Below are positions 1 to 10,221 of a DNA stretch of 43,217 nt, in pieces. Position 1 is the first letter of the stretch. Each line of letters opens with the position of its first letter. The stretch is from positions 1 to 43,217 of the forward strand of contig PYST01000323.1 in assembly GCA_003049485.1 (NCBI GenBank), read 5' to 3'. The notes under the pieces were generated by a model, which was not told where the DNA came from, searched no databases, and worked only from the letters and a program-made list of their open reading frames with translations. Source of the DNA: Ophioceras dolichostomum (Eukaryota > Ascomycota > Sordariomycetes > Magnaporthales > Ophioceraceae). The translations under genes and the position numbers were made by a program.

Positions 1-838
1 AAGGGCCTGTTGAGGGTTTTGAGAAGCCCTTTTTGCTTGCACGCCGGATTGTACCACGCTTCGGCTGCGTAGGTGGCCGAGGAGCCCACTGGTAGAGCTC
101 CTAGAGAGATCATGTTGTTAGACTTGATATTCTCGTCCTTTTGGCTCAAGCGGGTGGGAGCTCCTTGTGCTAAGTCGTGACAATGGTTAAAATACTTTAT
201 GTTGGAGGGGAACGAAGGTCTGGAGCACTTGTGACGGTTGCTGCCTGGGGAGACCCAAAGCTTCAGGGCCGAGGCTCTCCAGGTGCCCTGCCGCCCTGCT
301 GAGACCCCACCGAGCCCGCGCCTCACCGCCTTCGGCAGAACCCTGTGTCTAGTGTCAGTTTGGAAGCTTCCCTTCCAAACTTTCTTTCTTTCTTTCTTCC
401 CCAAAGCAGAATCTTCGTCTAATATACCACCATATTGGCTCACGAGCCTCTCGGTGCGTGCGACCGTGACAGCACTGGATTATATTGGTGGGTGTGCATG
501 CAGCTTGGTGAGTTCTGCGCTTGGCTATCTGGCTAGGAGGACTACCTTTTATACCCTAAGAGACCTGAACTGGGTCTTTGTCTTGGATACCTACTTTGTC
601 ACTTACTCCCGTTTGTTGTCACTCGGTTTGTTCCGGTAAGTAAAGCTCTCCTTTGTTTGTGGTCACGTTTGTGTTCACCACACAACAATGATGCTTTTGT
701 CCAACACTTTATAATAATAAGAAAAAGCGACGTTTGTCCGCCGTACGGCTAAAAAGAAAAGCTAATTAGGACGCTAATAACGCTGCCGACAACGCTAGTA
801 CTAATATCGCCTATCCTGTTGGTCAATTGGGTGCGAGC

Positions 839-896
839 TCCCAGTGACGTGGAACAATAGCAGTCACTGGGAATGTTGCCTCAGATCTCAGGCAAC
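839..896. repeat. Two adjacent hairpins
   Basis: The first hairpin has perfect 10-bp arms, TCCCAGTGAC at 839-848 and GTCACTGGGA at 863-872, around a 14-nt loop. Two bases later, arms GTTGCCT (875-881) and AGGCAAC (890-896) enclose AGATCT, making a nearly perfect 22-bp palindrome with one C-C mismatch. The two hairpins are unrelated in sequence. They may be structured RNA or termini of old transposons. Confidence 0.7.
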
Positions 897-1352
897 AGCG
901 CGAGCCCCACTCTCCACCATATAGCTAGCACCTCTCTCCCAGCGACTCCGTCGCAAACCTAGCTGAGAACAACCATGAATGAAAACAACTACAACCCCCC
1001 CTCCCAAGACCAACTTGTGCATGCACTTGTCTTGTCTACCCCTGCCTTTCCAACATATCCCGTAATAAAATATAGGGGAAGCCGACGGCTGACTGCCTGG
1101 GGGCCAGGCCGATCTGGTAAAAGGGTTTGTTAAAGTTTTGGAGTGGCTCGGAGCAGTTGCGTTGATTGGGAATGGGCGAGAGGTTGGGCGAGAGTCTGAG
1201 CCCTAGCTACAGGCACCGGCGTCTGAGGTGGGCTTCCCGCTGCATTGCTGCAGTTGCGCAAAGGCTGCGACGAGGGAGAGGGCTGAGGCGTTCGGTTAGG
1301 TCTCGTCAGGCGACACGTGGACGGTGAGTAGAGGCAGCGCATTGATATGGAA

Positions 1353-1390
1353 AGTGAGTGTGTTTTGGTAAAGGAAATTTGATGTAGAAA
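1353..1390. repeat. Dispersed copy of the 37-bp repeat
   Basis: A diverged single copy of the repeat unit that is tandem at 1806-1916. The shared core is GTGAGTGTGTTTTGGTAAAG, starting at 1353, and the following 'TGATGTAGAAA' also matches the unit. Confidence 0.65.
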
Positions 1391-1481
1391 TGTCACGCGT
1401 GCAGGCACGTGATGATAGTGAGCGTGGGACCACGCTTAGTCACGCTCGTTTTACCAGTCTCCTTTGTAATTAAATAGGTAG

Positions 1482-1510
1482 AGGTGCGCCCTTCCAGAAG
1501 GAGCGCACCT
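1482..1510. repeat. Long perfect hairpin with one bulge
   Basis: AGGTGCGC (1482-1489) pairs with GCGCACCT (1503-1510), and the inner CCTTC (1490-1494) pairs with GAAGG (1497-1501). This gives 13 pairs, a single bulged A at 1502 and a two-base centre. It sits beside an AT-rich stretch. It could be a hairpin-type transposon remnant; no flanking duplication was identified. Confidence 0.7.
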
Positions 1511-1805
1511 AGCTAACGCACAACGCTCTCTCTTTTCTTTTGTACGTGGCTATTCTACGCGTCACAAGAAACCTAGGCGGCCGATGGGGGGTCGATGAAT
1601 CGATCTCAAGATGCTCTATTTTTCATTTTGTTTTCGATAAGACGTTCAGGAAATGCTTACGGCTGAGGGAAATGAAAAATAAAGCGTGTGGGAAAAGAAA
1701 TCATCTTAAAAGCAATGTGGGAAAGTGTTGAGGCGTTCTTTCTTGTCCCAAATGTCCAAAATTTAGGTGGGCGATCTCCTGGAGTGGGCATGGGGCAGCT
1801 AGGAA

Positions 1806-1916
1806 GTGAGTGTATTTTGGCAAAGGGAGCCTGATGTGGAAAGTGAGTGTGTTTTGGTGAAGGGAGCCTGATTTGGAAAGTGGGTGTGTTTTGGTAAAGG
1901 ACTCGGAAGACTGTTG
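1806..1916. repeat. 37-bp tandem repeat, three copies
   Basis: Copies start at 1806, 1843 and 1880, an exact 37-bp period. Each begins GTGAGTGTGTTTTGG or a one-to-two-base variant and continues through AAAGGGAGCCTGAT. A partial 'GGAAAGTGTG' follows at about 1919. A dispersed copy lies at 1353, so the unit is probably part of a larger repeat family. Confidence 0.8.
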
Positions 1917-3525
1917 TGGAAAGTGTGCGGGCGAGTCCAAGATGTTGGCCCAGACGGTTGCGTACTACCTAGTACCTGTATCCTCGGGAAGAAGAAGCAG
2001 CTGAAACTTAAGCTGGTTGTCGACACTGACGCTGCTGGTCTGCGCGGCACGACCGTGAACGTGGCAGGAAGGCCGTAGTTCCAAGCCCAGCGGTGTCTGC
2101 CCACCCCTCTTCATGCGCTCGACGCGTCTCGAACGGCCACAGCGACAGCAGGATCTAGTTCCTCGACACTATGGCGCAGTCTTGGATGGGCGCGCACCAG
2201 GGCGTCGTCGGCCACGGCAGGGAGTCTCACACGAGCTCGCCGCCTCCGGACGCATATTCAGCGCGTGCACGACGACGTCCCCGGGGCCGGCCCGGACGTT
2301 TCGTACCTGAACACGAACACCTCATCCGTGAGGGGATCGACCTTGGGATGTGCCGTGAGCGCCTTCCCTCCCTCTGTCTCTTCCCTTTCTGGTCTCTTCT
2401 CATCCTCCCCAAGCTGGAACGAATTGAGGCGATTACAGCAACACAGGATCCGTGGTGCGAGGTCAACGGCTCTGGCCATGCTGACGACATAGTAAAGCTT
2501 CCCTGTCGCGCTTCTGCCGAGTCGATCCTCGAAACCTCACATCAGACCACGATCAAAGGCGCCTAGCAAGCCAAAATAGCGTCCGTGTGGTGGCGCAACG
2601 AACGAATGCGGTTGACATCAGACGACAAAAGGACTGAGCACAGACGTTGTGCAAGAACCCCGACCAAAAAAAGTCAGCATAGGGAGGAGTAGAGAGCCTT
2701 GCCTAGGTCCTACACTTTACAACTCTATGAAAAGCCTACTCCATAACTTACAAACATATTGATAGCCGTTTAACTTTTTGCGTTTATCTTTTCTGTCAAT
2801 TTTTAATTGTTCAGTTAACCATTCGGTTTTATCAACTTGTAAATCTCCTCATATTAGCTGCCGGGGCATTTTTCTCACCCATATGTAAATTAGAACGCCT
2901 ATCTGATACCACTAATCAGATAACCACACTTCTGCAAGCGCCCGTTGCTCGAGTAACAATAATATGCTCTATTACGTGGGGGTAAGCCTCCTCATCCTCG
3001 TTTGTATCTGAGTTGGGTGCTTAATTAATATATGTATAATTGGTGTGGCACTGCGAGTCTATTGGGAACAGCAAGGAATCTACACTTGGAGGGTGCGCAT
3101 GAATAGAAGGAGAATCGCTGACCCGAGAGTTTCTGAATTACAATTGAGCACTGCGCCGTGGTGGTTGCAGGTGGTTTTCATGGGTTGACTTTGCTGTGTG
3201 GTTACTGGTTCCTTTTAGACACGATTCGATGGGCCCTTCGACTCCCGGATGGACTGTCCGAGTTGACTCGTCGTAGGTTTTGTTGACCCGAATTATGGAG
3301 GCACCTGGCTATGTGAGTCAAGTCTTTACGATACCGAAGTTGGCAGTTGGATCACACTTGTAATGACCGGTTGGCGCGTTTCAAGGACCCCTCCTTCAGT
3401 ACTACGATGCTGTCCAGGAAGTCCCACCGAGGTCTGTATAATTGCCACAGCGAAGCTCTGCTTCACGCGTCACGGTGATTCAGGCGTGGGCACATACTGT
3501 CTGCTATCTTTTGGTAGATCACCTT

Positions 3526-3797
3526 AGCAGACAAGCCATAACAGCCTCCTGGTTAGCGCCCAGCAGAAAACCAGCTTTTTGGAAGCACAATTGGAGGCTC
3601 TGCAACTGACAAAAAGGAGAAGGGTGCAACCAGACGCCAACGAGCTCTTCGTCGACATCACGGCGATTCAACGGTCGCAACGCGAGGCCGGTGCGATTAC
3701 ACCTGAAGAAATTGATTCAGATGCTTCTTCTGTACAGGACAACAACAGAGAATGCATTGTTGTAGCACGGAGGCGGGTGGCAATTGACCTGGACTGA
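3526..3797 (+). pseudogene. C-terminal relic of a pogo/Fot1-like transposase
   Basis: An 87-codon frame, open after a stop at 3525 and ending in TGA at 3795-3797, contains LEAQLEALQLTKRRRVQPDA, then NELFVDI and an acidic tail. This pattern (coiled-coil-like leader, basic KRRRV patch, then an 'F..I..I' segment) is what I associate with the C-termini of fungal pogo/Fot1-type DDE transposases. No DDE catalytic core or helix-turn-helix region is readable upstream. A weak in-frame fragment near 2896-2958 (LSDTTNQITTLLQ) could be another scrap of the same protein. The assignment is by family resemblance and is uncertain. Confidence 0.45.
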
Positions 3798-4579
3798 GTT
3801 GGATTCTTGATGGCGTTGGTATTTTTTGGGTGTCGGTTGATGGGGGTGTCAACCACCGCGTGTTCCACCGTCGCATCTAAGCTTGGGGGCCAGTGACGAC
3901 CTAATGACGGTGCGGCCGTTCTTTCGGGAAACGGCACAGTAGACAAAGGGAAACAGACTACTAATGCGTGTAATCTTCAAAGAAAATTATAATCGAAATC
4001 GTCGGATCTAAGATCCAATAAAGATGAACGCAGGTCGTCGATGTTCCCGCTGAGCCGCCTGCCCAGGCCTGGGCAGGCCTGGGCAACCTGGGCGGTCACG
4101 AAGGAGGTGGGGGTTGCGAACGTCGCAGATGGTTTGCTAACGCCGCTGTGTTGGTGCGTGAGGAATGCCTGTTAGTGTAACAGGGTCCCTGCCGGATAAG
4201 GCGGCAGTTGCGCCACAACCCCACATGCCAACACACACTCAGCCTCCAACAGGTTCAGCTGAAGCTAAATCTCACCCCGCCCTTCTTCTCCCTTCCCCCC
4301 CCCATCGAAGACGACGCGTCCCACCACACCCGAGTCCTTCCCCTCAAACATACCTAACCTAGCTGGCTGTCAGCAACGAGCACGCAACAATCTTCCTGCT
4401 CCTTCCCAAAAACTTTCGGTGCCTGAACCGATCGTCTAATCCCGTCTCGGAAAGGAAAACAAAGCGCCTCCGGGTCATCAATTCTCTAGTACTTTACATT
4501 TGCTGGACATTACTCGGACTCCCCTTCGGACTCCCAAATCGCGCAGCTACCAAGAAGCAGCCCCCCACCTGTACCAGTC
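3798..4579. other. Intergenic region upstream of the metacaspase
   Basis: No gene is seen. A palindromic repeat at 4060-4095 and C/T-rich tracts from about 4270 to the start codon are the only notable contents. The C/T-rich tracts are common in fungal promoters and 5' untranslated regions. Confidence 0.6.
4060..4095. repeat. 16-bp palindrome with 10-bp tandem repeat
   Basis: TGCCCAGGCCTGGGCA at 4060-4075 is a perfect palindrome. GGCCTGGGCA is then repeated directly (4066-4075 and 4076-4085) and followed by a degenerate third copy, ACCTGGGCGG. It lies about 500 bp upstream of the metacaspase start. Confidence 0.85.
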
Positions 4580-6501
4580 ATGAGTGGCTATCCAGGACAA
4601 GGGTATCCGGGCGGCTACGGCCAGGGTTATGGTCAGGGCTACCCTCCTCCTCAGCAGGGAGGATACTATCCGTTCGTGAAATCCCTCATCATAACTCGTT
4701 CAAGCCATTAGACCTTTGGTGTTTGGTAGGGAAGAAGAGGGCGAGGGAGCTAACAGAATCATTAGGCCTCAGCAGCCCCAGTACACCGGCGGATATGGCC
4801 CTCCTCAGCAGCCTCAGTACGGAGGATACCAGCAGCAACATCAACCTCCTCCCCAGCCGCAGTACGCTGGTGGCGGCTATGGATCTCCTCAGCCGCAGCA
4901 GGGATACCGCTCTGTAAGTCTGATGCGTCGGCAGTCCGACCCCGTGTCCTCCGGCTTGGCAGCTCCGGCGTGAGTGCCCGGCGTGAGCGTTCGGCGTGGG
5001 CGCTCTGGCCTCCGGCCTCGATGTCTCGGGGGGTATGTTCCCGAAGCCTCAGTCTAACCCAAGTGACACGCGCCTCCGTCACAGGGCCCTCCGCAGCAGG
5101 GCTACGGCGGCCAGCCCGGCGGACATCACCCGCCGCCGCCGCCCCAGGGCATGCAGCAGTTCGGCCACGGCGCCCCGTCAGACTACGCCTTCCAGTACTC
5201 CAACTGCACGGGCAAGCGCAAGGCGCTGCTGATCGGCATCAACTACTTTGGCCAGAAGGGTGAGCTGCGCGGGTGCATCAACGACGTCCGCAATCTTTCC
5301 AAGTTCCTTATCGAGTCCTACGGCTACAGGCGCGAGGACATGGTCCTCCTTACCGACGATCAACAGGACCCCATGTCCCAGCCCACCAAGCAGAACATCC
5401 GCCGCGCCATGGGCTGGCTTGTCAGCAACGCCCAGAAGAACGATTCGCTGTTCTTCCACTATTCCGGTAAGCCTACCTCTCTCTCCACTCATCCTACCTT
5501 TGCACGCACCCTACACTCGGTAACATCACGTGCTGATGCATCCACCCATCAAAGGCCATGGCGGTCAGACGCAGGACACCGACGGCGACGAGGAGGACGG
5601 CCACGACGAGGTGATCTACCCCGTCGACTTCAAAACCAAGGGCCATATCGTCGACGACGAGATGCACGCCATCATGGTCGCCCCCCTGCCGGCGGGCGTA
5701 CGCCTCACGGCCATCTTCGACTCGTGCCACTCCGGCTCCGCGCTGGACCTGCCGTACGTGTACTCGACGCGCGGCGTGCTCAAGGAGCCGAACCTGGCCA
5801 AGGAGGCCGGCGCCGGCCTCCTCGGCGCCATCTCCTCGTACGCCCGCGGCGACATGGGCGGCGTCGCCAGCAGCATTTTCGGCTTCGCCAAGAAGGCGTT
5901 CAGCGACAACGACGCGCACGAGAAGACAAAGCGCACCAAGACGTCGGCTGCTGATGTGATCAGCTGGTCTGGCAGCAAGGATGACCAGACCTCGTACGTG
6001 TCCATTATTTCTTCTTTCTCTTGCTCCTCTTACCGTGCCCTCGTTCCCATCATGACCATCATCAGTATCGAAGTACACGCTTTCTACGGCGTGTTGGGGT
6101 TATGTCAGACATCTCCCCACTTCAAATGTCTCGACCTGCTGCTAACTGTCTTCTGCCTTTTTCTCCCCTGCGCTCTTCTCGACACAGCGCCGACGCCACC
6201 ATCGCCTCGCAGGCCACCGGAGCCATGTCGTTCGCCTTCGTCTCCGCTCTAAAGAAGAACCGGGAGCAGAGCTACGTCGAGCTGCTCAACAGCATCAGAG
6301 ACATCCTCGAGGAGAAGTACACGCAGAAGCCGCAGCTGGCTTGTAGCCACCCTCTCGGTACGTTGCAAACATTCCCTCCCCGCTCCTCCCTCTTCGGTCG
6401 TAGATATCGCCGAGCAATGGATAGTCTTTGTCTCGGAGCGGCAATACTGACAAAGTGTCCCTTCTTCCTGTGCAGACACCGACCTCCTGTTCGTGATGTA
6501 A
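4580..6501 (+). CDS. MCA1: Metacaspase (type I), six exons, 418 aa
   Basis: Type I metacaspase, a caspase-fold cysteine protease. The family is calcium-dependent, cleaves after Arg/Lys and acts in the cytosol in proteostasis and stress-linked death. Exons: 4580-4671, 4766-4913, 5085-5466, 5555-5993, 6188-6357, 6476-6501; all phases close and give 418 residues. Residues 1-115 are a Gln/Pro/Gly/Tyr-rich prodomain, as in yeast Mca1. The p20 domain starts near residue 124 (GKRKALLIGINYFGQ). The catalytic His is H209 in YSGHGG, its Gly codon split by intron 3. The catalytic Cys is C265 in FDSCHSG. The protein ends SHPLDTDLLFVM, close to the usual metacaspase C-terminus. Intron 1 has an atypical GTTCGT donor, supported by the CTAAC branch point at 4751 and by frame. 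The last exon is only 26 nt. Confidence 0.95.
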
Positions 6502-7361
6502 ATGGGCTTGTCTATCTGTAATTCTGCGTAGGATTTGGGTTGAATGGTATTTCGGGCTTAGGACTTGGTGCTTCTGGTTGGGCGAATGAACTCGGGACTT
6601 GCGTACCTAGGCCTCCTCCTTCGCTGCCCATAAGCCAACGAAGACGGGCCTGCTTCACTCTCGATGACGGAAAACGGGACAGTTACGATGAACGGTGAGG
6701 CTTGGAACCGCGAACTGCATATGGTGGACGACGATGAACGGCGGCGGATGCTAGCAAAGGGTAGGTACCGGTAGGCTACGATGCATCCATGGACTGAAAT
6801 TCTCTACTGTCCAATTCTTCTTTCTCTCTTGATATTGTGGATCTCGCAGGGGCTCGAGAAGCGCCTGTTTCAAATTCACATCGACAATATGAAGTGACTG
6901 CTGGGCTTGATTGCCCGTTTGGTAGAGGAGCCCTGCCTGGGTGGGTAGGCTGGTTGGCTGCCCTCGTATCAGTCACTCCCAAGGCGTGCCACTCCTCCGC
7001 GAGACAGAGACCTCGCGGCCAAGTCACCTCCCATAAATCCAGAATTGAACAGACAGAAGGAAGGAAAAGAGCAAACAGTCAAACTTTCAACTCCGCCTTG
7101 TATATCAGGTAATTGACGGCGGCCTCTCCATCAAGTCTGTCAACCGTCGTCGCCCCAGAATTCGTCACTACCAGCACGGCGACCACCATCAAAATACAGC
7201 CAATAGTACGAGAGCATATTGAGTGAAAGCATCCCAAGAAGCCTTCCCAGGATCCCGTCATTCACCGCAACAGCAACAACCTCTTATCACTACTCTCATC
7301 AGCAGCATCATCACCACCTTGTATATCACCACCACCATCCCGTCAACAACAACACGAAAAC
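6502..7361. other. Intergenic region with candidate CCAAT box
   Basis: No gene is seen. A CCAAT pentamer lies at 7200-7204, 158 bp upstream of the next start codon. The last 150 bp are rich in CAA/CAC/ATC, as often seen in fungal 5' untranslated regions. Nothing else stands out. Confidence 0.5.
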
Positions 7362-8771
7362 ATGTCATCCCCACTCAGCAACAACAGCACCGACATGGTG
7401 CTCAACCACCCGCTGCGGGAGCCCTGCCCGCACACGGCGCCATCGACGCCCGAGATCCTCCGCAAGAGCGTCAAGAAGTGCCCTTGCCCGACCTGCGACC
7501 GGCTGCGGCTCATCTACCGCGTCAACGAGGGCATCGCGTCGGCCTGCGACGCCGTCGACGCCATGTTCCGGGCCGCCGACGAGCGCGTCGCCAATCTGAC
7601 CCGGACGTGGCGCAGGATGGACGTCGGCATTATCAGCATCGGCATCAGCACCAGTATCAACAACAACACCAGAATCAGCAGCGGCGGCGGCATTAGCGGC
7701 GGCAATGGCATCAGCAACGGCATCGGCAGCCGCAGCTGTATCTTTAGCGATGGCGGCAGAGTGAGGGGCTACCCCGACGTCTCGATCGACACCATCATCA
7801 GCAAGGCCCTCGCCCAGGACGCCGCCTCCTCATCCGCCACCACCGCCATCTCCACTCCCGCATCCGCCTCCGCCTCTTCGACCGACGCGGCCGCGGACAC
7901 GGACGAGGACACAGACGTGGACATGGACGTAGACGACGCGTCTCCCCTTCCTTCCTCCTCCCCACTCACGTCGTCCCCGGTCTCAAAAGCCCAGCTCCGC
8001 GAGCCGCCGCGCCCCCTCCGCGACCTGCGGAACGACATCGCGGCGGCGTTCAAGCTCTCGGCCAAGTTCTGCGACGAGTACGACAAGATCCGGCTGCACG
8101 CCTGCAAGCTGTACGGCAGCCTGGTCGTGGACGACCCGTGCAAGGCGCACAAGACGATCGACGCCGCCAAGGACGCCCTGCTCCAGCGCGACGGCGGGCT
8201 TTCGGTCCCTTACAGCTTCGACGACCCGACCGTGCAGAAGAAGACGGAGGTCTACTGGAAGCTGCGCAGCAGCCGGTCGTTTCTGGTCAGCAAGCTGGGC
8301 CGCCAGAGCACGGGACCCGCCACACAGGGAGAGTACCACATTGTGCGCGCGCTGAGGGCGCTGAAGAATCGGTGGGTGGATCTGATGGATGATTTAAAGG
8401 AGGAGGAGGAGGGCTCTTGTTCTGGTTCTGGCGTCGAGGAGTGTGAGGGCTACGATGACGGCGGTATGGCGATGGGCACCAGTGGTGGCATTGTTGGTGT
8501 GCATGGCGGCGAAGGGGAGGAGAAAGAGAAAGAGAAGGATGAGGACACCAAGGTGTTCATGCGCGTCGGAGCCGATCTGGACAGCGTCCTGAAGCTGATG
8601 GAGGGCCGTATCGAGGAACTGGCTAAGAACCCGTTGGACCGCATGGCGTCCAACGAATTTGATTCGACCTCCTCTTCTTCCGAGGAGGAGGAGGACTCCC
8701 TGCCGCCGGACCAAAATGCGGGCAGTGATCACAATGACGAGGATGACGACGATGACAACAGCGTCCTCTGA
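7362..8771 (+). CDS. Unrecognised acidic protein, 469 aa, single exon
   Basis: I do not recognise the family. The start ATG has a good context (AAAACATGTC) and the frame runs without introns to TGA. The N-terminus has a cysteine cluster CPCPTC (C40, C42, C45) in a mostly helical segment to about residue 80. A Ser/Gly/Asn/Ile repeat tract follows (about 87-130), coded by AGCGGCGGC-type repeats. Next are a Ser/Ala linker and an acidic DEDTDVDMDVDD stretch (about 180-192). A charged helical region spans about 210-345 (KLSAKFCDEYDKIRL and beyond). The tail is Glu/Asp-rich. There is no signal peptide or membrane segment, so an intracellular and probably nuclear location is inferred from composition only. 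GC-rich third positions support real coding. Confidence 0.75.
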   Translation: MSSPLSNNSTDMVLNHPLREPCPHTAPSTPEILRKSVKKCPCPTCDRLRLIYRVNEGIASACDAVDAMFRAADERVANLTRTWRRMDVGIISIGISTSINNNTRISSGGGISGGNGISNGIGSRSCIFSDGGRVRGYPDVSIDTIISKALAQDAASSSATTAISTPASASASSTDAAADTDEDTDVDMDVDDASPLPSSSPLTSSPVSKAQLREPPRPLRDLRNDIAAAFKLSAKFCDEYDKIRLHACKLYGSLVVDDPCKAHKTIDAAKDALLQRDGGLSVPYSFDDPTVQKKTEVYWKLRSSRSFLVSKLGRQSTGPATQGEYHIVRALRALKNRWVDLMDDLKEEEEGSCSGSGVEECEGYDDGGMAMGTSGGIVGVHGGEGEEKEKEKDEDTKVFMRVGADLDSVLKLMEGRIEELAKNPLDRMASNEFDSTSSSSEEEEDSLPPDQNAGSDHNDEDDDDDNSVL

Positions 8772-9158
8772 ATACCTACCTACCCTTCTTCATCTTCCTT
8801 CATCTCGGGATATTCTTTTTTTTCTTTTTCTTAACTGTGTATCGACGGCGTGAGGCATTCGATACCCCTCTCATATGTCTGGTCTGGTTGCACGGCAGGA
8901 ACGGCCCCCTGAAACTTTGAGTGATTAGCGTCTGGAGATCACCAGGGTAGATTAAAGCAAGGGGACTAACCGGCAAGGGACACGCCTCTTATGCATACGT
9001 ACTAAGCAGCTATTATGGCTCTGTATTACCTGACTGGGTTCAACCCTGCTCTTGTAAGGCTGTGCTACATCATAGTACACGCCAAGGTTAGCATGAATTC
9101 ATATTCATGTCTCTCTATCACCACACCGTGAAAAAGGCCATCCTGGTCGTGACTGGTT

Positions 9159-9176
9159 CTCTCTCTCTCTCTCTCT
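9159..9176. repeat. (CT)9 microsatellite
   Basis: Nine uninterrupted CT units in the intergenic region downstream of the acidic-protein gene. Confidence 0.9.
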
Positions 9177-9791
9177 TCCCATACTACTCGTAGTGTCTGC
9201 ATAACTGTCGGGGGTTGTTCATGACTCTAGCCTCTGCTCGGAGTTAATAGCGGACTGCGGCATCTTAACTTAGGGTAACATATCTCTTCGAAAGACGATA
9301 GAGGCATGACGAGGGACTAAAAGAAAAATTCAAACAACACTGCAAGACAACGTAGTCTAGGTATTCCCTTGGCGGACAAACCCATGCTACTTGAAACGCT
9401 TCGACGAGACTCGCTTCCCTTTAGCTTGCTAGCCAGAGCCGACGGTCCGATTCCGGTAAAGAGTAGCATGAATGAAAATCGCGGGATACTCGGATACCCA
9501 GGGAAGAGAAAAAAGAAATAAAGAAGGTACTTCGTCCCCTAGACTGAGCGGCTTGCTTGCTATGATGACAGGGACGCGTGAACGATGAATACATAAATAA
9601 CACTCAACCGGACCGGCATCTCACGATAAACGTGCCTAGGTAGCAAGGCCGGGAGGAGCGATGTCATGAAAGTATTGAGAAAAAAGCAACTTAACTCCTT
9701 TGATACATTTCAAGGTACTGAGCAGTAGCCGCGTCGCGGCGCCGGGGAGGCGTGGACATGTAGCAGACAACAGCAACGCGACAGACAAAAG

Positions 9792-9833
9792 TAGGATAAG
9801 CGGGATCTCCAATAGGATAAGCGGGATCTCCAA
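9792..9833. repeat. Perfect 21-bp tandem duplication
   Basis: The unit starting TAGGATAAGCGGGATCTCC occurs twice, head to tail and without mismatch, at 9792-9812 and 9813-9833. The identity implies a recent duplication. It is not in a confident coding region. Confidence 0.9.
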
Positions 9834-10091
9834 ACTCCGTTCTGGCCCTCCGACCAGGAGAGAATTGTAACGAAAGAATGAAAGAAAAACGAGATACGAG
9901 ATCCAACACGTACTAGTAGATGGACCGAAGAGCCCCCACACTCCAACGACACCCACGAGACAGCAAAATCAGGAAAGATGGAGTAAGAAAGGTAGGGCTA
10001 AAGGATGAACACAAGACCGGTTGATGTAGTGCGCGGTAAAAGTAGAAAGGAACGAAAAGAAACTAGCTCTGCACATGTGGATCACGCGCGT

Positions 10092-10126
10092 GCCTTGCCT
10101 TGCCTGCCTGCCTGCCTGCTTGCCTG
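10092..10126. repeat. CCTTG/CCTG microsatellite
   Basis: Imperfect tandem run of CCTTG then CCTG units ending near the 3' side of the MTC1-like gene. Confidence 0.8.
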
Positions 10127-10221
10127 GGTACCTACGATGATGGTGATCAAATTCCAGTTCAGTTTCCCATATCAAAAGCCAACCTCATATCCGTCCGATC
10201 AGATGAGGTCAGATCAGATCA

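Larger units (their letters stand above)
1..2880. other. Gene-poor, repeat-like left flank
   Basis: I see no supportable gene here. Open frames on both strands are short, lack recognisable motifs and show no plausible splice structure. The stretch holds two hairpins (839-896), a long hairpin (1482-1510) and a 37-bp repeat family (1353 and 1806-1916), listed separately. The longest plus-strand frames, near 238-639 and 2171-2566, encode nothing I recognise. The composition and inverted repeats resemble decayed transposon DNA, but I could not define element ends. Confidence 0.5.
8772..10221. other. Intergenic region with simple repeats
   Basis: No supportable gene lies between the acidic protein and the 3' end of the MTC1-like gene. 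It holds a (CT)9 tract at 9159-9176, a 21-bp tandem duplication at 9792-9833 and a CCTG-type microsatellite at about 10092-10126. The short frames here carry no recognisable domains. Confidence 0.55.

Noticed and set aside
1..15. GGGCCTGTT at 3-11 resembles the end of the MITE-like element at 20053.
   Set aside because: The match is only nine bases and stops there; no partner end or target duplication could be found in the window.
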